Positions 63,816 through 64,000 of a stretch of DNA of 64,000 bases are shown piece by piece. This stretch comes from Aplidium turbinatum. Its lineage: Eukaryota; Chordata; Ascidiacea; Aplousobranchia; Polyclinidae. The position numbers and the translations under genes are program-made. The stretch covers positions 31,918,329 through 31,982,328 of the forward strand of contig OU964922.1 of the NCBI GenBank assembly GCA_918807975.1. The letters run 5' to 3'. Each line of letters starts with the position of its first letter. Position 1 is the stretch's first letter. The notes under the pieces are model-generated. The model saw only the letters and a list, made by a program, of their open reading frames with translations, was not told where the DNA came from and did not search any database.

Positions 63816-64000
63816 AGAGCTAGCTAAGCTGTGTAGCCTATACAACATGTATACTATAGTGTACACAGTCAGACTGAGTCAGTATCATGAATACGAATAG
63901 GCCTAGTAGTAGTATCGTGAAGTTTTTCGTCAGGCTCAGATGATTGTGAAGACGGTACAGACAATTGGAGAAAAAAGAGATAGCCTAGCCTATAGTGTTA
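63816..64000. other. Window end, no gene seen
   Basis: Short AT-rich stretch with AGGCCTAG and TAGCCTAGCCTATAG words; nothing else supported. Confidence 0.5.

Noticed and set aside
1-64000. CRISPR arrays, bacterial operons, rRNA or authentic tRNA genes.
   Set aside because: The sequence is plainly eukaryotic with spliced genes; the tandem arrays seen are minisatellites or MULE ends, and the tRNA-like stretches are SINE heads.

Overview
The window looks like a transposon-rich piece of an animal genome. The evidence is two spliced host genes with GT-AG introns, zona-pellucida and EGF modules, and crowded families of hAT, MULE, pogo-like, LINE, SINE, BEL/Pao and Ty3/gypsy elements. The AT-rich, SINE- and hAT-crowded introns and the frequent TAGGCCTA/GTAGGCTAC words would fit a marine invertebrate deuterostome such as an ascidian. 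The species is an inference only; nothing read here proves it.

Host genes, both on the + strand: (1) a zona pellucida (ZP) domain membrane protein, nine recognisable exons between 2692 and 18987 (420 residues; the 5' end was not found); (2) a complete HELQ DNA-repair helicase, 20 exons from 34198 to 48050, whose exon lengths sum to 3246 nt (1081 residues plus stop) with every splice phase agreeing. The genes look unrelated in function.

Mobile DNA, left to right. At 1-1099 lies the 3' end of a gypsy element with its LTR, followed by a LINE fragment. The ZP gene introns hold a pogo-like MITE, two copies of another MITE and a three-deep nest: hAT (7275-15455) > hAT (7908-14557) > young BEL/Pao element (8954-14437). 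Each level is bounded by exact target-site duplications. The next-to-last large intron block also carries, on the - strand, a complete-looking type I hammerhead ribozyme (16543-16614).

From 19.9 to 28.4 kb there is no host gene, only nested hAT elements (20305-21856; 23010-27950 with two more inside) that have cut an older LINE in two. From 29301 to 33865 a hAT contains a CR1-like LINE that itself contains a hAT-type MITE. HELQ introns contain MITEs, tRNA-derived SINEs and a small MULE derivative whose autonomous-type relative, with DDE transposase remains, sits at 62298-63807.

A near-whole, very young gypsy element (49122-53518) sits in a LINE fragment. A third hAT nest occupies 54160-56701. 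From 57568 to about 60970 there is a broken copy of an unclassified repeated gene family with a PIN-like signature and a cysteine-rich CXC-like tail. I could not assign it to a named transposon class, and it is one of the two best candidates here for something undescribed; the hammerhead ribozyme is the other.
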